Shown here: piece after piece, positions 7,058-15,583 of the stretch
Layout of the letters: the number at the start of each line of letters is the position of its first letter
Numbering within the stretch: position 1 is the first letter of the stretch
NCBI GenBank assembly: GCA_964250765.1
Contig: CAXUHF010000067.1
Location: forward strand, 1-27,642
Length of the DNA: 27,642 nt
Direction: 5' to 3'
Source of the DNA: JBBQVS01 sp964250765
GTDB taxonomy: Bacteria > Chloroflexota > Ktedonobacteria > Ktedonobacterales > Ktedonobacteraceae
The notes under the pieces: generated by a model
The model's database searches: none
Told to the model about the DNA's origin: nothing
The model's input: only the letters and a program-made list of their open reading frames with translations
Made by a program: the position numbers and the translations under genes

Positions 7058-7990
7058 TTAACCTATCCGTTGAGCAAGGGCTATTGGAATCATCAATGGT
7101 GAACCATCACTCAAGCGTATACGAATGGCACGACTCCTGATGCCAGAAGGAAAGACCTGCTCATATAAAAAAAAATACTCTATGTTTCCTATTGTTCCCT
7201 CATATTCTCCACTTCCCACACGTACCTGCGCCCCAACGGAGAGCGAGAGGTCTTGCTGAACTGGCTGCGAATAACGTTGCGTCTCTCTCGGAGAGAACGA
7301 AAGAAGAAGTTCAGGCATAATCCCCCGACGTGGAGACGTGATGCCCGAAAGTAAAACAACCGACCCTTGCTGCTGTTGCAGTATATGCAATGTCGCTTCT
7401 GCCATAGATGCCGCTCCCAATCCCTCTGTAAGTAGAATCGTCATGGGAGGGAGAGTTGCCTGCGCCTGTTCAACGTCGATGTCGTCAAGTAATTGAATCA
7501 GGTCAGTATGCAGGAAACCCTCAAAATCTCGTGTAGCAATACTGCCTGCGATGATGCCAGAGACTCCAGCAACGAGTGCTTGCCGTAGCATGACAAGGCT
7601 AAGAGAGCCAGCCACGGCAAGAATTGCACCAGCAGGTAATTGACGACTTAGCGTATCACCTTGTACAACGTGCAATACACCTGCAACCTGATTCCCCGCT
7701 CCAATTTCGCCGCGCACTACAGCTGCCCGCGCTTCAATAACGATACCACCGCGTTGTGTGACATCGACAACATGCCCATAGAGACCAGCCGGTACAACTT
7801 CATCTTGTGCTATATCACCCGTTGCGGTACGGTGCTCCATGCGTAGCACAGGCTGATCGGGTTGTACCTCTTGTCCGCTATATACCAAAGGCACGGCACG
7901 TGCCAAAGCATTTCCTCTATACCCACCAGGCCAACGTTCCCGCCTCACCACCGTCTGCGGGATCACAGACCACCCAGGCTGATAGGCCAT
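7058..7990 (-). CDS. Conserved hypothetical protein with possible KOW-like C-terminal segment
   Basis: A 310-residue soluble-looking protein that I do not recognise. The first 110 residues read as beta-rich (PVLRMEHRTATGDIAQDEVV, VPAGLYGHVVDV), like a carboxylase- or hybrid-type barrel segment. The middle (about 125-225) looks like a Rossmann-type alternation, with AVAGSLSLVMLRQALVAGVSG and MTILLTEGLG. The C terminus contains GAQVRVGSGEYEGTIGNIE, resembling a KOW/SH3-like strand-loop motif. The ATG at 7988-7990 has AGGAGT 9 bases upstream. It follows the MutL-like gene on the same strand, separated only by a family-1 palindrome, which suggests a functional link. Glycine-rich loops hint at nucleotide or cofactor binding, but no catalytic motif is clear. 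Confidence 0.7.
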   Translation of the reverse strand: MAYQPGWSVIPQTVVRRERWPGGYRGNALARAVPLVYSGQEVQPDQPVLRMEHRTATGDIAQDEVVPAGLYGHVVDVTQRGGIVIEARAAVVRGEIGAGNQVAGVLHVVQGDTLSRQLPAGAILAVAGSLSLVMLRQALVAGVSGIIAGSIATRDFEGFLHTDLIQLLDDIDVEQAQATLPPMTILLTEGLGAASMAEATLHILQQQQGSVVLLSGITSPRRGIMPELLLSFSPRETQRYSQPVQQDLSLSVGAQVRVGSGEYEGTIGNIEYFFLYEQVFPSGIRSRAIRIRLSDGSPLMIPIALAQRIG

Positions 7991-8020
7991 CCCTATGTAC
8001 TCCTAATTTCTCGATTTTTC

Positions 8021-8139
8021 GTAGGGACCGATGTATCGCGTCCAGGGGTGGGACTTGGGGGCACACGTTGGAGAAACAAATCGTTGCCGATGCGTTGCCC
8101 CACCACCCTACCCCCAGGACGCGATACATCGGTCCCTAC
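8021..8139. repeat. Family-1 palindromic element, copy B
   Basis: Perfect 23-base inverted arms at 8021-8043 and 8117-8139 (arm starts GTAGGGACCGATGTATCGCG) with a 73-base centre. It fills the gap between the MutL-like gene and the downstream hypothetical. Both strands stay open through it, so spurious frames encoding VGTDVSRP appear. Confidence 0.95.
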
Positions 8140-8171
8140 AGGCAATGTATTATTCTTAAACAAATATTGTT

Positions 8172-10064
8172 TTACGCGCCGATGGCTTGCATCCATTGCA
8201 TAATCCGCGCCTGACGCTCGGCTTCTTCGGCTGGAATAGTAAATGGTCTGCCACGTGCGTCTATGATAAGACCGACAAGCCCACCATCAATCTCTTCGGC
8301 TGCACGCGCACGTTCTCCTGGCCCAAGCCCAACATCAACGCCGGGTGCAGGGAATAGCGTGAGTAATGCTTGCTCGTTTGGGCGTAACGGAATAACCTCG
8401 ATAGAGCCAGTCACTACATCGACTTTGTGTTGCCGCCCATTGGTATATTCGACGCCAACCGTTACAGCTACCTGCCCCTGTTGCAGTTGTCCAAAGGGAA
8501 CGACACATGTACCAAGACGATGTGTTACAGCATCGTTCTCGTTGACCTGAACAGCGGTGATGGGTGCTACCGTTGCAACGGCACCGAGTTGCGAGATAAG
8601 CATTGTTTTATCTAACACAAGTGAGGTGACACCACGTGGTTGTAACGCGTCGAGAAGCATCAAGGCTACCTGTCCATAGGTTGGGGCATGAGCCAAAACT
8701 CCGCCTGTTGCGAGAATTAAATCGGCATCAGGCCAATTAGTTGTGCTCCTCCTTGCCATATCGATGGTTAGGATCATTGCCTCACGTGCGATGGCATGCG
8801 TGATCTGTAAGTCACGTGTACTCACAGGTAGCATATGAGGGTGTGTGACCTGACTGAGTACAAACTGCCGCAGTTCCTCTTCTGAAAGCGAAAATGGCAA
8901 CCAGCGTGTGATGCGTTGCACCCCTGCCTGTTGCAACACCGCTCCCATACCCGACGCTACACCAATACCGACGTTGACGTTCGGCACAAATTCACCTTGC
9001 TCTCCAGCAAGCATAACGGTGGTTGTGGCTCCTCCAACATCAATCGCTGTAACATTCATCGCATAGTGCTGCGCCAGAAAACGGACAAGGCTACTCAACG
9101 AGGTAGCGGTAGCAACTGGTTCAGCACTTGACCACGCCTGCACATGATTATAGCCAGGGATGCGTTGCAAAACACTACGCTCGTGCAATGCACCTACCGC
9201 AACACTGATCGACCCCAACTGTGCTTGTGAGACTAGAGAATCAACACGCGTGACATCCGCAACTCCATAAAGCATGCGACGTACCGCATCTATATATTGT
9301 GGCGCACCAGCATAAAGAACAGCACATTGTGTGCTACTCTCATCCACTTTTGACCCATAACGCTCTTCACGTTCCTTGGCGAAATTGGTCAACAGCTGAC
9401 ACGCCTCCTGTAGAGGAACAGGTCCAGCAGGACCATCAGCCATACCAACAATAAGCGCAGCATGTGGCTGAATTTCGCGCATGTGCCCTAGCTGCCGCTC
9501 CCACTCCAGTGCGAGTCGCTCCGGTGTCCAGCCAGTCATGCTTTGAGATTGTCCCGCCGCCCCTGTCGCAACAGGTGTCGCAGTGTTGGCTGCAACAAAT
9601 GATGGTGACGGTAGAGCATGCGTTTCCGCGTATAAGCCTGACACCGCTTGTTCTGCTAGTGCTTCCAACGTGCTATTGACGGCTCCCAGCACGACGAGTT
9701 GAATTGGACCACCAGCACTGATCGTCGTGATAAAGGCATCAACTCCATCACCATTTTCCTCTTCAGGTGTCACTAGCTGGCCCTGTGAAAGAAACTGGCG
9801 TCCCGTCACCTGCTCGATAATGCCGATAGCCTCGATGATGCCATACGTAATATCGCCCTGCGGTGGAAGTAGTGTTGTTGGTGCTTCGCCGCGTGCCATC
9901 AGGCGATACTGGCCTTCAACAAGCCCGAACAGCGAGACTTTAGTAAAGACAGTACCACAATCTGCAACCAGCAATGAATTAGCAGATGCTGTATTCTGAT
10001 TTTGAGTTTGTGCTGCTTGCCTGTCTTGCCTCTGCCCTTCCTCTGGATGAGGTTGCGTATACAT
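8172..10064 (-). CDS. MutL/GlmL-like protein (glutamate mutase accessory ASKHA-fold family)
   Basis: A 630-residue member of the MutL/GlmL family, proteins of the acetate kinase/Hsp70/actin ATPase superfamily first found beside glutamate mutase and thought to act as reactivation chaperones for B12 mutases. Three nucleotide-site motifs are visible: VADCGTVFTKVSLFG (phosphate-1, about residues 33-47), TAIDVGGATTTVML (phosphate-2, about 339-352) and DLILATGGVLAHAP (adenosine, about 448-461). The N-terminal 30 residues are Gln-rich and disordered. An upstream GTG is possible, but ATG at 10062-10064 has AAAGGAC at better spacing. No mutase subunits (mutS/mutE) are nearby; instead it sits between a zinc-ribbon scaffold protein and a hypothetical, so its role may differ from the name. 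It is probably cotranscribed with the upstream gene (24-base gap). Confidence 0.82.
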   Translation of the reverse strand: MYTQPHPEEGQRQDRQAAQTQNQNTASANSLLVADCGTVFTKVSLFGLVEGQYRLMARGEAPTTLLPPQGDITYGIIEAIGIIEQVTGRQFLSQGQLVTPEEENGDGVDAFITTISAGGPIQLVVLGAVNSTLEALAEQAVSGLYAETHALPSPSFVAANTATPVATGAAGQSQSMTGWTPERLALEWERQLGHMREIQPHAALIVGMADGPAGPVPLQEACQLLTNFAKEREERYGSKVDESSTQCAVLYAGAPQYIDAVRRMLYGVADVTRVDSLVSQAQLGSISVAVGALHERSVLQRIPGYNHVQAWSSAEPVATATSLSSLVRFLAQHYAMNVTAIDVGGATTTVMLAGEQGEFVPNVNVGIGVASGMGAVLQQAGVQRITRWLPFSLSEEELRQFVLSQVTHPHMLPVSTRDLQITHAIAREAMILTIDMARRSTTNWPDADLILATGGVLAHAPTYGQVALMLLDALQPRGVTSLVLDKTMLISQLGAVATVAPITAVQVNENDAVTHRLGTCVVPFGQLQQGQVAVTVGVEYTNGRQHKVDVVTGSIEVIPLRPNEQALLTLFPAPGVDVGLGPGERARAAEEIDGGLVGLIIDARGRPFTIPAEEAERQARIMQWMQAIGA

Positions 10065-10088
10065 CTTCACTGTCCTTTTGCTTTCTTA

Positions 10089-11606
10089 CTAGCGGAAAAA
10101 GAAATTGCGAATGGCCTCGAAGAGTCCACCCTTCTTCGCGGGCTTCTCACTCTGATTAGGCATCTGCATCATGCCTTGATTCTGTTGCTGCCCCATAGAA
10201 TAGTTTCCCGGTGCTGGTTGCATGTTGTACCCTGTTTGAACATTCTGTCCGTAGTTTTGCTGTCCCAACTGGCTCGTCGTGTATCCTTGTGGATGCTGCA
10301 TGCCTTGTGCTGAATTGGATAATGTATTCGTGTTTCCCATTACTTGCCCACCAGGATAAGCAGGATAGCTCTGTTGCTGCTGCTGCGCCGGATATTGTGG
10401 AGCATTTGACGCTACACCAAGCATAGAGGAAAAGACGTTAGCTGCTACTTCACTGCCCTCATTCATGCCAGCCTCATTGCGCGGACGGCTAGGAACACGC
10501 ACATTTTCTGCACGAGGCGGAAATGTATAGTTAGGAGCAATATTGGGGCCTGCGTAGCGGTTGCCTGATTGCTCTGTTTGCCCCTGCTGGCTCTGTGGGT
10601 TATCGGCTGCTGAGCGTAACCATTCAGGGAGTGCATTTACGTCGATGAGCGATCCCATTGAAAGCGCACCACCTTGACTTTGCTGACCGGGGATGCTGTT
10701 CCCAGGAGCAGAAGGATATGTTGGTTGCTGTTGCTGAGGGGCTTGCCATGATTGTTGCTGCGGCTCATAGCCTCGTTGCGCCGCTTGCTGTGGCCCACGT
10801 TGCTCTTGAGCACTTCGCTCGCTATCGCGCATCCATGATGGAAGTGCGTTCATGTCCAGCAACGAAGAGGCGGCAAATCCAGGCTGACCTCCAGGACCAT
10901 TGCCTGCTTGATTTGTATAAGCTGCTGGCGGTTGTACAGGAGGCGTGAAACGGAAATCGCCCTCCTGTTGCATCCAATTCGGCAATGCTTGTGGATCGAT
11001 CAACTGCTGTGCAGAGAACCCTTGCGCTGGCAATGGCGGCGGCTGAGTGGAAGGCTTTTGTTGCTGCTGCTGTATGGATGCTGATGGTTGTCCTGAAGAT
11101 GAAGGTTGCATCGTTTTCATCCATTCAGGCATAAATTCTGGTTGAACAAGACTGGACGCAGCTATGCTCTGCTGTGGAAGCTGGGGGCCTTCTGGCTGCA
11201 TCCACGAAGGTAACGCATTCGCATCAATAAGTGAATTGGCGGAAATGTTTCTCCCTTGTACGTAGCTCTCATCCGTGTTTGGGGCAGGAGAGGCAGCAGA
11301 ACGCATTGAGGAATAGGGATGAGAACTTTTCTCATCATGGGTGCGGTTGGGTTGCATCCAACTTGGCACCATGCTATCTTCACGCATGTCCTCAGGAGAG
11401 AATTTCTTTGGTTCAACTGCAGAACGATCACCTGCACGTAGTGACTCTAACCATGCGGGAAGTACTGGCTGGTCCTGTGTACCTGCCCGCTGGTTAACTC
11501 CGCTTTCACCTTTGCCCGTGGGTGCTGGCAAGAGGGTCGCCATACAGTTCTCACAGTTTCTTACAGTATCAGGATTTATCGTTCCACAGTTATTACACGT
11601 AATCAC
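10089..11606 (-). CDS. Zinc-ribbon protein with seven LPxWM-type repeats and disordered Gln/Pro linkers
   Basis: A 505-residue protein of unrecognised function. It opens with a CxxC...CxxC zinc ribbon (Cys4, Cys7, Cys18, Cys21). A short Trp motif then recurs seven times between low-complexity Gln/Pro/Ser stretches: LPAWL 49, VPSWM 80, LPSWM 132, MPEWM 159, LPNWM 208, LPSWM 255 and LPEWL 326. Several are preceded by SLID or SLLD. It ends with a basic amphipathic helix, GLFEAIRNFFFR. The start codon is GTG (11604-11606) behind GAGGAG. No transmembrane segment is seen. The layout suggests a scaffold presenting repeated binding peptides, with the C-terminal helix perhaps contacting membrane. It is the first gene of the run containing the MutL-like gene. 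Confidence 0.8.
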   Translation of the reverse strand: MITCNNCGTINPDTVRNCENCMATLLPAPTGKGESGVNQRAGTQDQPVLPAWLESLRAGDRSAVEPKKFSPEDMREDSMVPSWMQPNRTHDEKSSHPYSSMRSAASPAPNTDESYVQGRNISANSLIDANALPSWMQPEGPQLPQQSIAASSLVQPEFMPEWMKTMQPSSSGQPSASIQQQQQKPSTQPPPLPAQGFSAQQLIDPQALPNWMQQEGDFRFTPPVQPPAAYTNQAGNGPGGQPGFAASSLLDMNALPSWMRDSERSAQEQRGPQQAAQRGYEPQQQSWQAPQQQQPTYPSAPGNSIPGQQSQGGALSMGSLIDVNALPEWLRSAADNPQSQQGQTEQSGNRYAGPNIAPNYTFPPRAENVRVPSRPRNEAGMNEGSEVAANVFSSMLGVASNAPQYPAQQQQQSYPAYPGGQVMGNTNTLSNSAQGMQHPQGYTTSQLGQQNYGQNVQTGYNMQPAPGNYSMGQQQNQGMMQMPNQSEKPAKKGGLFEAIRNFFFR

Positions 11607-11750
11607 GTTTGCTCCTCGCTTTCGTCGTTCCTCGACTCATAGCAAATGTTTCCTAGCGACTGCTTGGGCCAACAGTCTGAATAGCAGAAAGTGTATCACT
11701 CTTTTTACAGCTTGACAACAATGTTACATACACGATAAAACATGTTGATA

Positions 11751-11759
11751 TGATACAAT
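11751..11759 (+). promoter_or_regulatory. Extended -10 promoter for the RusA-like gene
   Basis: TGATACAAT is a TGn-TACAAT extended -10 in the gap between divergent genes, 56 bases upstream of the chosen start. A consensus TTGACA at 11712-11717 with a weaker -10 about 16-17 bases on may be a second promoter. The same gap must also carry the divergent promoter for the zinc-ribbon gene. Confidence 0.5.
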
Positions 11760-11814
11760 ATGCGCAATGTGGTTTACCTAAAAGTACTATTTGCAGAGAG
11801 TGCAGGAGTTATCT

Positions 11815-12279
11815 ATGAGTGAGCAGGGCAAGGACATCCCTCATAGCCCGGACGCCAGAAGGCCGCCGTCCACACTACACCTCACACTTCCCCTTCCTCC
11901 CAGTATCAACGAGCAGTACGCAACCGTCGATGGACACCGTGTCAGCACAGTCGTTGCACGCCGTTTTAAGCAGCAGGTGCGTGATATATTGCGCACACTT
12001 GAACGACAGGGGCAGGTACATGATGAATTGTTACAATCCTTCCGTCAGGGCTACCTCGCCCTCTTCCTCGACTTTTATTTTTCAACGCCTCTAAAACGCG
12101 ATCTCGATGGTGGTCTCAAAATCACACAGGATGCTCTCTGTGAGGGACTTGGACTCAACGATAATCGTGTTGTAGACATCCATCTCAGCAAGCATATTGA
12201 TCCGTTGCACCCACACCTCTATGTCGAAATCGAGGCGATCAGCGACTGGCAATTTGATAAAGAATATGTTCTTCTCTAA
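11815..12279 (+). CDS. RusA-family Holliday junction resolvase-like protein
   Basis: A 154-residue protein matching the RusA endonuclease fold, which resolves Holliday junctions as a dimer. The opening LTLPLPPSINEQY matches the RusA N-terminal strand and loop. The active-site acidic residues fall in KRDLDGGLKITQDAL (Asp96, Asp98) and LGLNDNRVVD (Asp116), mirroring the D-x-D plus downstream D arrangement of E. coli RusA. The ATG at 11815 has GCAGGAG 7 bases upstream; an earlier in-frame TTG lacks such support. RusA is often phage-encoded, but no phage gene lies nearby, so this looks like a resident copy. Confidence 0.82.
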   Translation: MSEQGKDIPHSPDARRPPSTLHLTLPLPPSINEQYATVDGHRVSTVVARRFKQQVRDILRTLERQGQVHDELLQSFRQGYLALFLDFYFSTPLKRDLDGGLKITQDALCEGLGLNDNRVVDIHLSKHIDPLHPHLYVEIEAISDWQFDKEYVLL

Positions 12280-12317
12280 GCCAGGACACCCGTTGCCTTC
12301 ATCATTTCCCGAATGCA

Positions 12318-12387
12318 GCAAGGGGATGCCCCTCCCATAGACGAGTCTCGCTCGTTACCATATTGTATGGGAGGGGCATCCCCTTGC
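12318..12387. repeat. GC-rich palindrome, 22-bp arms (distinct from families 1 and 2)
   Basis: Perfect inverted arms at 12318-12339 and 12366-12387 (core AAGGGGATGCCCCTCCC) with a 26-base loop, 38 bases after the RusA-like stop codon. There is no T-run. It may act as a transcript 3'-end stem or be a REP/MITE-like element. No second copy is seen in the window. Confidence 0.85.
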
Positions 12388-12475
12388 GGGTGCCCTAGTT
12401 CCCTCTTGTAATAGAACTACTAATATCTTCATTCTGTAACAAAAATGGACTCGATTCCTAACGAGGTGGCAATTT

Positions 12476-13306
12476 ATGTTTCAATCATCCCAAAAAATAC
12501 TACAACGCACATTGCTAGGACTACTCTTGAGTAGTGGTGTCGCTCTGCTTGCCTATCGAAGACGCTCACTTACTCGTAGTGGAGTAGCTGGAGCCATTAT
12601 TACCGGTACAACGACTGTGGGCTTTGGTGGATGGGCATGGGGTCTCTCGCTGATCTTCTTTTTTGTCTCGTCAAGTCTTCTTTCACATTTTCGTGAACGT
12701 GATAAAGCAATAGTTGCCGAAGACAAATTTAGCAAAGGCTCTGAACGCGATATCCTGCAAGTTGCAGCTAATGGGAGTGTCGCAACACTTCTTGCCCTCG
12801 TCTATGGACTAAGCCCTTCATCTATAGTGCGTCGTGCATGTGAAGCTGGCTATATCGGTGCATTTGCTACCGCGACAGCGGACACATGGGCCACAGAACT
12901 TGGGACGCTCAGCACACAACCGCCACGTCTTATTACCACCGGTAAACGCACTCCTCCTGGCACCTCTGGCGGTATCACACTTCTAGGAACGGGTGTTGCA
13001 GCAGTTGGTGCAACCGCGCTAGGACTCTTCTACGCCCTCCTGCAAAGGCAACGTCATGTCACGTTTTCTCTCATTGGACTTATAAGTGGATTAGCTGGTA
13101 GCTTGTTTGATAGCTTCTTAGGGGCTACAGTGCAAGCGATGTATTACTGTCCCGTTTGCCAGAAAGAGACCGAGCGGCACATTCATAATTGTGGAACACA
13201 GACTGTTCCTCTTCGTGGTATAGCGTGGGTGAATAATGACGTAGTGAATTTCCTTGCGACCGCATTTGGTGCGGTAGTTGCAATGGGAATTGATGCATTG
13301 TTGTAG
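12476..13306 (+). CDS. DUF92 family integral membrane protein (TMEM19/VTE6-like)
   Basis: A 276-residue protein of the DUF92 family, related to TMEM19 and to plant VTE6 phytyl-phosphate kinase. About six hydrophobic segments are visible. Family hallmarks include GVAGAIITGTTTVGFGG near residue 38, the R-x-R-D cluster after helix 2, and ADTWATELGTLS with the following KRTPPGTSGGIT. A cysteine pair in YCPVCQKETERHIHNCG near residue 225 is a loop feature. The ATG at 12476 follows ACGAGGTGG. An isoprenoid or phytol kinase role is possible but unproven for bacterial members. Its TAG stop codon is formed by the first bases of a family-1 palindrome. Confidence 0.85.
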   Translation: MFQSSQKILQRTLLGLLLSSGVALLAYRRRSLTRSGVAGAIITGTTTVGFGGWAWGLSLIFFFVSSSLLSHFRERDKAIVAEDKFSKGSERDILQVAANGSVATLLALVYGLSPSSIVRRACEAGYIGAFATATADTWATELGTLSTQPPRLITTGKRTPPGTSGGITLLGTGVAAVGATALGLFYALLQRQRHVTFSLIGLISGLAGSLFDSFLGATVQAMYYCPVCQKETERHIHNCGTQTVPLRGIAWVNNDVVNFLATAFGAVVAMGIDALL

Positions 13307-13371
13307 GGACCGATGTATAGCGTCCTTGTTGGCACAAGTTGGCCACGAGGACGCTATACATCGGTCCCTAC
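13303..13371. repeat. Family-1 palindromic element, copy C (supplies the DUF92 gene stop codon)
   Basis: Perfect 23-base arms 13303-13325 and 13349-13371 with a 23-base loop. The arm reads GATGTATAGCGTCC rather than GATGTATCGCGTCC, and the other arm carries the complementary change. The TAG at 13304-13306 ends the DUF92 frame, and the hairpin may also serve as its transcript end. Confidence 0.95.
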
Positions 13372-13491
13372 ATGAATCTCACATTACTTTTGGTATGGTA
13401 GTATGCTAAACGTTGACGTGCTACGTTCTGTTTAGTAGACTCACTGAAAGGTGAATGATTGTCCAACGTAGTGTCGTTATGAGGTAGATTC

Positions 13492-14457
13492 ATGCCACAG
13501 TTTCATGCTTTCCCTTCGATAGAGCGCGATGTTGCTAACTCGGTAGAGGGGTCAGAAGCGCAACTTGCTTCTCAAACACCAATTACATCATCACTCGTTC
13601 CTCCGTTTATGAGACAATCACAATCACAACCGAGTACTGACGAATTTTCTCCGGTTTCACAACCGTTACATGATATTCCTACAACGCAATCATTGATACA
13701 AGCATTGCAGGCCAGCACATACACACCCCGAAGAACCGATCAACTTCTTGTGATACCTGGTAACAATAAACGTACGCGATTGTTGCCGGAGGCACAAGCC
13801 GCACAGATGCCTGTACGTCGCATGCGTCGTCGTTATCGACATGGCATTGCTCTTGGAACAATTGCGTTTGTGATGCTTTTCACAATGCTGACACTCGCAC
13901 CTCTCGATGGTGGACAAAGCACATTTCACATCTTTAGTGGAGTGGTTAAATGGGCAAATGGGCAGCAGCAAAATTGGAACATTCTTGCACACACTGATAC
14001 CACGAATGCTCAGCCTACCGTCCCTCCTATCGTAACTGTTGCGGGTAATGCACCTCCAATCACGCTGCCTACAAGCCAGTATGTTGCCATCGCGCGCCAG
14101 GACGCGATCAACGCGGGTATTCCGCCTGACTACTTTGTGCGCCAAATCTATGCGGAAAGCGGCTTTGATCCTAACGCATCTTCTCCTGCCGGTGCCATAG
14201 GTATCGCACAATTTGAGCCAGGGACAGCCGCAGGCTTGGGCATTAACCCCTACGATCCTATACAAGCATTGAGTGGTGCTGCACGTCTCATGGCATCGTA
14301 CGCTATTCAATACAATGGCGATTATGCCAAAGCTCTCGCTGCCTACAACGCAGGTGGTGGCAACCTTGATAATGCGGTAAGCTCATGTGGTGCAGGATGG
14401 CTCAATTGCGTGCCCGCAGAAACTCAAAACTATATCTACAAAATTATGGGCATCTAA
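13492..14457 (+). CDS. Membrane-anchored lytic transglycosylase (SLT domain)
   Basis: A 321-residue peptidoglycan-cleaving enzyme. A Ser/Gln-rich cytoplasmic N-terminal region (1-108) precedes an Arg-rich stop-transfer segment (RRMRRRYRHG) and one transmembrane helix (about 118-136). The extracellular C-terminal SLT domain (about 197-321) shows catalytic Glu222 in QIYAESGFDPNA, then SPAGAIGIAQFEPGTAAGLG and the AAYNAGGGN motif, all classical for family 1-type soluble lytic transglycosylases. Two cysteines (SSCGAGWLNC) may form a disulfide. The ATG follows GAGGTAGATTC. The long polar cytosolic tail is unusual for such enzymes and could be a regulatory or localisation region. It is monocistronic, with a terminator downstream. 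Confidence 0.9.
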   Translation: MPQFHAFPSIERDVANSVEGSEAQLASQTPITSSLVPPFMRQSQSQPSTDEFSPVSQPLHDIPTTQSLIQALQASTYTPRRTDQLLVIPGNNKRTRLLPEAQAAQMPVRRMRRRYRHGIALGTIAFVMLFTMLTLAPLDGGQSTFHIFSGVVKWANGQQQNWNILAHTDTTNAQPTVPPIVTVAGNAPPITLPTSQYVAIARQDAINAGIPPDYFVRQIYAESGFDPNASSPAGAIGIAQFEPGTAAGLGINPYDPIQALSGAARLMASYAIQYNGDYAKALAAYNAGGGNLDNAVSSCGAGWLNCVPAETQNYIYKIMGI

Positions 14458-14477
14458 CCAGATTCCGCCCACCAACC

Positions 14478-14509
14478 CCGGCCAGGGGTCCCCCCGCAGG
14501 CCGGTTTTT
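14478..14509 (+). terminator. Rho-independent terminator after the transglycosylase gene
   Basis: CCGGCC (14478-14483) pairs with GGCCGG (14499-14504), followed immediately by TTTTT, 20 bases past the stop codon. Confidence 0.8.
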
Positions 14510-14530
14510 GTTGCCCTTACTCTGGTTTCC

Positions 14531-14582
14531 TTGACTTTTGGTGGAATACAACGTACAATTTGATATATCCATATGGAGATAT
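14531..14582 (+). promoter_or_regulatory. paa operon promoter with operator-like palindrome
   Basis: TTGACT (14531-14536), a 17-base spacer and TACAAT (14554-14559) make a strong sigma70-type promoter. At 14563-14582 a 20-base palindrome centred on CCATATGG has one mismatched pair and covers the expected transcription start. This placement is typical for a repressor operator, such as the phenylacetyl-CoA-responsive regulators that control paa genes. No regulator gene is in the cluster. Confidence 0.7.
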
Positions 14583-14634
14583 GAGTAGCACGTAATGCGA
14601 ATTGTTTTCTCAACCTCTTAAGGGGGAATCATTC

Positions 14635-15579
14635 ATGGCTACACCGACATTACAGAGCGAAGAGGCTCTGGTAACACGTATTCACAAGCAACAACTCATC
14701 GAGTCTCTTGAGCATATGAGTCCAATTTATCTTGAAGGAATTAAGCGCATCCTCACGGTTTCTGCCGATACAGAGTTGATTAGTGCTCCCGCATACTACA
14801 ATGCTGCTATACACGCTCCCTCGTTGAACACTTTTGGTTCCGCCATCTCGATTATACAGGACGAGATGGGTCATGCGCACATTGCCTATCGTCTTATGCG
14901 CGACCTTGGCGTCGATACCGAGAAACTGATTTTCGAGCGTGCTCCGCATAATTTCAAATATCCTTATGCTTTCGATGTACCGCTCGATAGCTGGGTCGAA
15001 TTAATTGTCGCCAATGCATTTTATGATCGCGCAGGCTATACACTACTCGGAGACATCTATCAAAGCACAACCTTCGGTCCCTGGAAGCGTGCTCTTGTGA
15101 AGGTTGACAAAGAAGAGACCTTCCACCTGCGGCATGGTGAGCAAGGCATGCGCAAATTGAATAAGGATCGTAGTGGACATGAAGCTCTTCAGCAAGCAGT
15201 CAACTGGATGTTCTTGCTCACGGTTGAGTGGTTCGGTTTGCCCGATGGTCAGAAGAAGCACAGCGAGCAGCTTGATTATGGCTTCAAGGGTCATAGCAAC
15301 GACGAACTACGTCAAATTTGGCTCTCAAGTACTGTACCTCTTTGCAATGAACTGCAGATTGATGTGCCCGCGCACTACGATGACGAGCAGGAAAAATACA
15401 TCATTGATTGTGCTTTCCCCGCGCACTTCGATGCCAAGGCAAAATATTGGGATGGTTCCTGCACATGGGAAGATGTGATGAAGCGTTGGAAGGCGCGTGG
15501 TCCTAAAAACGAAGAATTTGTCGCTATGATTCAGCGTGGCAAAAAAGATATGCTGCGCCAGTTGGAGCAAGAGGACTAG
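14635..15579 (+). CDS. paaA: 1,2-phenylacetyl-CoA epoxidase subunit A (catalytic, diiron)
   Basis: The catalytic subunit of the multicomponent monooxygenase that epoxidises the ring of phenylacetyl-CoA. The 314-residue product has ferritin-like diiron motifs: DEMGHAH (Glu77, His80) and DKEETFHLRHGE (Glu160/161, His164). Other segments typical of PaaA are IIQDEMGHAHIAYRL and ANAFYDRAGYTLLGD. The ATG at 14635 lies behind AAGGGGGAATC; the frame opens 11 codons earlier without a site. It is the first gene of a tight run with the paaD-like gene starting 4 bases after its stop. Length matches the family (about 310). Confidence 0.93.
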   Translation: MATPTLQSEEALVTRIHKQQLIESLEHMSPIYLEGIKRILTVSADTELISAPAYYNAAIHAPSLNTFGSAISIIQDEMGHAHIAYRLMRDLGVDTEKLIFERAPHNFKYPYAFDVPLDSWVELIVANAFYDRAGYTLLGDIYQSTTFGPWKRALVKVDKEETFHLRHGEQGMRKLNKDRSGHEALQQAVNWMFLLTVEWFGLPDGQKKHSEQLDYGFKGHSNDELRQIWLSSTVPLCNELQIDVPAHYDDEQEKYIIDCAFPAHFDAKAKYWDGSCTWEDVMKRWKARGPKNEEFVAMIQRGKKDMLRQLEQED

Positions 15580-15583
15580 CGGC

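Noticed and set aside
7807..8214. Frames across 7807-8214 on either strand encoding VGTDVSRP-like peptides
   Set aside because: They arise from the family-1 palindrome being open in several frames; no start-site or homology support.
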